A stretch of 8,799 nt of DNA from an uncultured Bacteroidota bacterium (GTDB taxonomy: Bacteria > Bacteroidota > Bacteroidia > Bacteroidales > 4484-276). Positions 6,579 to 8,799 of this stretch are shown here, piece after piece; position 1 is the stretch's first letter, and every line of letters begins with the position of its first letter. The DNA is taken from contig CAIYZW010000446.1 of the NCBI GenBank assembly GCA_903930725.1, forward strand, positions 1 through 8,799, given 5' to 3'. The position numbers and the translations under genes were made by a program. The notes beneath the pieces were generated by a model. It did not search any database and was not told the origin of the DNA. It was given only the letters and a program-made list of their open reading frames with translations.

Positions 6579-6586
6579 CAAAGTTA
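6579..6586 (-). promoter_or_regulatory. Bacteroidota-type -7 promoter element for the dsrC operon
   Basis: On the minus strand the sequence reads TAACTTTG, an exact match to the Bacteroidota primary sigma factor -7 consensus TAnnTTTG. It lies 47 bp upstream of the start codon of the six-cysteine protein, predicting a transcript leader of about 40 nt. A clear -33 TTTG element at the expected distance is not seen. No equally good element was found in the spacers between the downstream genes, which fits a single promoter for the run. Confidence 0.55.
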
Positions 6587-6805
6587 TTATTTTAAAAATG
6601 ACCTGACCGAAAAGGTTGAAGCAGATTTTTTGAATTGGGTTTTGTAAAAGCCGAATGTGTTCTGTTATTACCGCAAATGTGTGTTCGGTCATTGGCTTCT
6701 GATTTGGTAACTGAGTCGGTCGAAATGAAATTAGGGTGAAAATTAATTTATTGATATTCATTGCATTGTTGGCAGCATGATTATTCGTTGTTGCTTTTTA
6801 GGTTG

Positions 6806-6813
6806 TACTTTTG
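6806..6813 (+). promoter_or_regulatory. Bacteroidota-type -7 promoter element for rlmH
   Basis: TACTTTTG matches the TAnnTTTG consensus exactly and lies 45 bp upstream of the rlmH start codon at 6859. TTG triplets are present at 6788-6790 and 6791-6793, but closer than the usual 19-21 bp spacing, so the -33 element is weak. Confidence 0.55.
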
Positions 6814-6858
6814 CTTCATTAATCAGATTCTTCTTATTTTTCCTGCAAAATAAATTTT

Positions 6859-7329
6859 ATGAAAGTAAAACTACTGATGATTGGTAAAACCCAGGAAAGC
6901 TACATTACCGAGGGTTTTGAACTTTATAAAAAGCGCATCGTCCATTATCTTCCTTTTGAAGAATTTACAATCCCAACCTTGCGGGATACCAAAAACATGA
7001 AGGATGCCGAAGTAAAACAAAAGGAGGGAGAACTCTTCCTCAAAAATCTGCGTGAAGACGATTTTGTGGTTTTGCTCGATGAGCGCGGCAAACAGTACGA
7101 TTCCGTCGAATTCGCAGGGTTTATTCAGCAACGCATGAACATGGCCACAAAAACGCTAATATTCACTGTTGGCGGGGCTTTTGGTTTTTCTGAAGAAGTT
7201 TACAAAAGGGCAAATTATAAGATTTCACTTTCGAAAATGACGTTTTCGCACCAGATTATCCGGTTGATTTTTATGGAGCAGTTGTACAGGGCATTTTCGA
7301 TCATTAACGGTGAACCTTACCATAAATAG
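6859..7329 (+). CDS. rlmH: 23S rRNA (pseudouridine-1915-N3)-methyltransferase RlmH
   Basis: A 156-residue SPOUT-class (knotted) methyltransferase that transfers a methyl group from SAM to N3 of pseudouridine 1915 in helix 69 of 23S rRNA on assembled ribosomes. The length is typical of the family. Visible signatures: the N-terminus MKVKLLMIGKT; VVLLDERGKQYDSVEFA (70-86); the SAM-pocket glycine loop FTVGGAFGF (102-110); and the C-terminal knot and tail SLSKMTFSHQIIRLIFMEQLYRA with GEPYHK at the very end, the conserved YH[HRK] terminus. The ATG at 6859 begins directly at the conserved N-terminus. The gene has its own promoter-like element and is followed by a hairpin, so it is probably monocistronic. 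It is a housekeeping gene with no evident functional link to the neighbouring sulfur genes. Confidence 0.97.
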   Translation: MKVKLLMIGKTQESYITEGFELYKKRIVHYLPFEEFTIPTLRDTKNMKDAEVKQKEGELFLKNLREDDFVVLLDERGKQYDSVEFAGFIQQRMNMATKTLIFTVGGAFGFSEEVYKRANYKISLSKMTFSHQIIRLIFMEQLYRAFSIINGEPYHK

Positions 7330-7341
7330 CCGCAATATCCG

Positions 7342-7369
7342 TTTTTGGGATTTCCTGAAATCCCAGAAA
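7342..7369. terminator. Hairpin after rlmH (possible transcript end or stabiliser)
   Basis: TGGGATTTC (7346-7354) and GAAATCCCA (7357-7365) are perfect 9-bp inverted arms around CT. The stem can be extended by four further pairs (7342-7345 with 7366-7369, one of them U-G) to 13 bp. It begins 12 bp after the rlmH stop codon. The T run precedes rather than follows the stem on the plus strand, so this is not a canonical intrinsic terminator. It may protect the 3' end or act with Rho. Confidence 0.5.
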
Positions 7370-7404
7370 AATCCTGGTTTTCTTTTACTGAGATCAATAT
7401 TTCC

Positions 7405-7422
7405 AACCTTTTGAAGGTTTTT
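7405..7422 (+). terminator. Weak stem-loop followed by T run
   Basis: AACCTT (7405-7410) and AAGGTT (7414-7419) can pair around TTG, and the last T begins a run of five (7418-7422). The stem is short and AT-rich, so termination strength would be low. It lies just before the promoter element of the xanthine dehydrogenase gene. Confidence 0.3.
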
Positions 7423-7424
7423 AA

Positions 7425-7432
7425 TATATTTG
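7425..7432 (+). promoter_or_regulatory. Bacteroidota-type -7 promoter element for the xanthine dehydrogenase gene
   Basis: TATATTTG is an exact TAnnTTTG match, 24 bp upstream of the ATG at 7457. That predicts a very short leader of roughly 17 nt. No clear -33 TTTG element was found at 19-21 bp spacing. Confidence 0.5.
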
Positions 7433-7456
7433 CCGTTAGCATTTAAAAAGTTTCCG

Positions 7457-8799
7457 ATGGCCACATCAAATTCAACATTAAAATTTATTTTAGATAACCG
7501 GTTGACCGAAATTGACTTTTCGGCAAACGATTCAATTAGACCAACCACCACAGTTTTAAATTTTCTCAGGTCGTTTCCGGGCCACAAAGGCGTCAAAGAA
7601 GGTTGTGCTGAGGGCGATTGCGGCGCCTGCACGGTTGTTTTAGCAGGGTTGGATGGCCGTGGTGGTCTTTCTTACATTAGCCTTGATTCGTGCCTGCTTT
7701 TTCTGCCCGCCATCCATGGAAGGCAACTAATTACTGTCGAAAATCTGGCCATTAAAAATGGAAAGGAAATCAAACTTCACCCTGTTCAGGAAGCTATTGT
7801 AAAAAATGACGGAAGCCAGTGCGGGTATTGTACCCCCGGAGTTGTGATGTCGTTGTTTGCCTTGTATAAAAATCATCAGAATCCATCAAAAGAAATTGTT
7901 GAAGATGCCCTTACGGGAAATCTATGCCGCTGCACGGGTTACAGGCCAATCGTTGATGCTGCCCTCGATGCTTGCAGTTTTAATGGTTTGGATAGATTTT
8001 CTGAAAATGAGGAAGAAATCATCAACATTCTCGAAAAAATTGCCACCGACAAATCGTCTATCGAAATCAGCAGTGGAGGGCAAACGTATTTAAAACCTTT
8101 TACCATCGCCGAAACGCTCCGGTTACGAAAAGAACATCCCGATGCAGTGATTGTGAATGGTTCGACGGATGTTGCCCTTTTGCAAACCAAGAAAAGAATC
8201 TTTTTGCCAAAAATTCTCGATATTTCGGCAGTTGACGAACTCAAACTCATTGTCGAGGATCATTCAAAAATCGCTGTTGGAGCAGGGACTTCGATGGAGG
8301 AATTGTTGCAGTTCAGCCAAACAAGGCTACCGGCACTTGCAGATATTTTAAAAGTGTTTGGTTCGCTCCAAATTCGTAATCTTGCTACCCTTGGCGGGAA
8401 TGTGGCTTCAGCATCGCCAATCGGTGATACCTTGCCCGTTTTATTAGCCCTCAACACCAAGGTAAGGCTGATGGCGCAAGGCAGACAGCGTGAATTGCTT
8501 CTCAAAGATTTTATTGTTGGCTATCGAAAAACCAATATCGAGGCTGATGAAATCATCGCGCTGATCATCATTTCCAAACCTTTAAAAAACGAAATTGTAA
8601 AAACCTACAAAATATCCAAAAGGCAGGATCTTGATATTTCATCTGTTTCGGCATGTTTAAGTTTAAATCTGGATAGGTTTAAAAATGTAGCCGGGATAAA
8701 AATAATTTTTGGAGGAATGGCTGCTACAACCATGAACGCCGTTAAAACCGAAGATTTTTTGATTGGTCAGCCATGGTCGCGCGAAACCATCGAAAAAGC
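7457..8799 (+). CDS. xdhA: Xanthine dehydrogenase small subunit (2Fe-2S and FAD domains), 3' end outside window
   Basis: The frame is open from ATG 7457 to the window edge (447 full codons), with no stop or frameshift. Xanthine dehydrogenase oxidises hypoxanthine and xanthine to urate, and this subunit carries the electron-transfer centres. Domains in order: a plant-type 2Fe-2S ferredoxin domain with KEGCAEGDCGACTV (C50, C55, C58) and C79; a second 2Fe-2S helical domain with QCGYCTPG (C122, C125) and LCRCTGYRP (C157, C159); then the FAD-binding domain with VNGSTDVALLQTK, IRNLATLGGNVASASPIGD and FIVGYRKT; then the FAD C-terminal region, beginning with YKISKRQDLDISSVSA. This fused layout and the YKISKRxDxDIS motif fit the bacterial XdhA form (TIGR02963-like), usually about 480-500 residues, so only the end is missing. 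The molybdenum subunit XdhB and the maturation protein XdhC would be expected downstream. It is the first gene after its own promoter-like element. Confidence 0.93.
   Translation, partial: MATSNSTLKFILDNRLTEIDFSANDSIRPTTTVLNFLRSFPGHKGVKEGCAEGDCGACTVVLAGLDGRGGLSYISLDSCLLFLPAIHGRQLITVENLAIKNGKEIKLHPVQEAIVKNDGSQCGYCTPGVVMSLFALYKNHQNPSKEIVEDALTGNLCRCTGYRPIVDAALDACSFNGLDRFSENEEEIINILEKIATDKSSIEISSGGQTYLKPFTIAETLRLRKEHPDAVIVNGSTDVALLQTKKRIFLPKILDISAVDELKLIVEDHSKIAVGAGTSMEELLQFSQTRLPALADILKVFGSLQIRNLATLGGNVASASPIGDTLPVLLALNTKVRLMAQGRQRELLLKDFIVGYRKTNIEADEIIALIIISKPLKNEIVKTYKISKRQDLDISSVSACLSLNLDRFKNVAGIKIIFGGMAATTMNAVKTEDFLIGQPWSRETIEK

Larger units (their letters stand above)
6532..6858. other. Divergent intergenic region between the dsrC operon and rlmH
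   Basis: A 327-bp AT-rich region without a convincing gene. It holds a -7 element for each flanking transcription unit (separate entries). Between them are short inverted and repeated motifs: TGACCGAA at 6604-6611 is the exact inverse complement of TTCGGTCA at 6684-6691; TCGGTC recurs at 6716-6721; CCGAA at 6651-6655 can pair with TTCGG at 6684-6688; and GAAGC at 6618-6622 can pair with GCTTC at 6695-6699. A minus-strand frame at 6558-6761 is open but has no supporting protein features and overlaps the minus-strand promoter element. No tRNA-like or known riboswitch structure was recognised. Confidence 0.6.

Noticed and set aside
6558..6761. Open minus-strand frame of 67 codons upstream of the six-cysteine gene
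   Set aside because: It overlaps the exact -7 promoter element at 6579-6586, has no recognisable motif, and lies in an AT-rich spacer with scattered inverted repeats.
7857..8505. Short frames on both strands within 7857-8505
   Set aside because: The frame from 7457 is open to the window end and encodes a full xanthine dehydrogenase 2Fe-2S/FAD layout, so these are shadows.

Overview
The window looks like chromosomal DNA from a member of the Bacteroidota, probably an anaerobic or facultative Bacteroidales/Marinilabiliales-type lineage. This placement is inference. It rests on three exact matches to the Bacteroidota -7 promoter element TAnnTTTG just upstream of genes, on AT-rich spacers without Shine-Dalgarno sequences, and on a ComEC protein of the form common in this phylum. 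There are nine credible protein genes. No tRNA, rRNA, CRISPR array or mobile element was seen.

Layout: (1) positions 1-334 (+) hold the C-terminal end of an unidentified beta-rich protein. (2) Positions 339-6531 (-) hold six genes on one strand. In transcription order they are a small cysteine-rich protein, DsrC, a short NarI/DsrM/TmcC-like membrane cytochrome b, an HdrD/DsrK/TmcB-like iron-sulfur protein with a CCG domain, a class-V aminotransferase of the cysteine desulfurase type, and ComEC. (3) A 327-bp divergent intergenic region lies at 6532-6858, with one -7 promoter element facing each way. (4) Positions 6859-7329 (+) hold rlmH, followed by a hairpin. (5) From 7457 to the window end (+) lies the N-terminal 447 codons of a xanthine dehydrogenase small subunit (2Fe-2S plus FAD domains), cut by the edge.

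The most interesting part is 2617-6531. The DsrC protein keeps both redox cysteines (Cys-X10-Cys at the extreme C-terminus), which distinguishes true DsrC from the tRNA-thiolation protein TusE. Next to it are the two core parts of a membrane DsrC-trisulfide/heterodisulfide reductase of the DsrMK/TmcBC type. No sulfite reductase (dsrAB), tusBCD or multihaem cytochrome is in view. A cysteine desulfurase-like enzyme and an unrecognised six-cysteine protein lie in the same gene run. A testable model is that the desulfurase supplies persulfide sulfur to DsrC, and the HdrD-NarI-like pair exchanges electrons between DsrC and the quinone pool. This would be a compact sulfur-based redox module outside classical sulfate reducers or sulfur oxidisers. 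The sequence supports the components; the pathway is inference.

Other non-coding signals are a 29-bp near-perfect palindrome between dsrC and the cytochrome b gene, a 7-bp tandem repeat abutting the cytochrome b stop codon, a 9-bp (extendable to 13-bp) hairpin after rlmH, and a cluster of inverted TCGGTC motifs in the divergent intergenic region.
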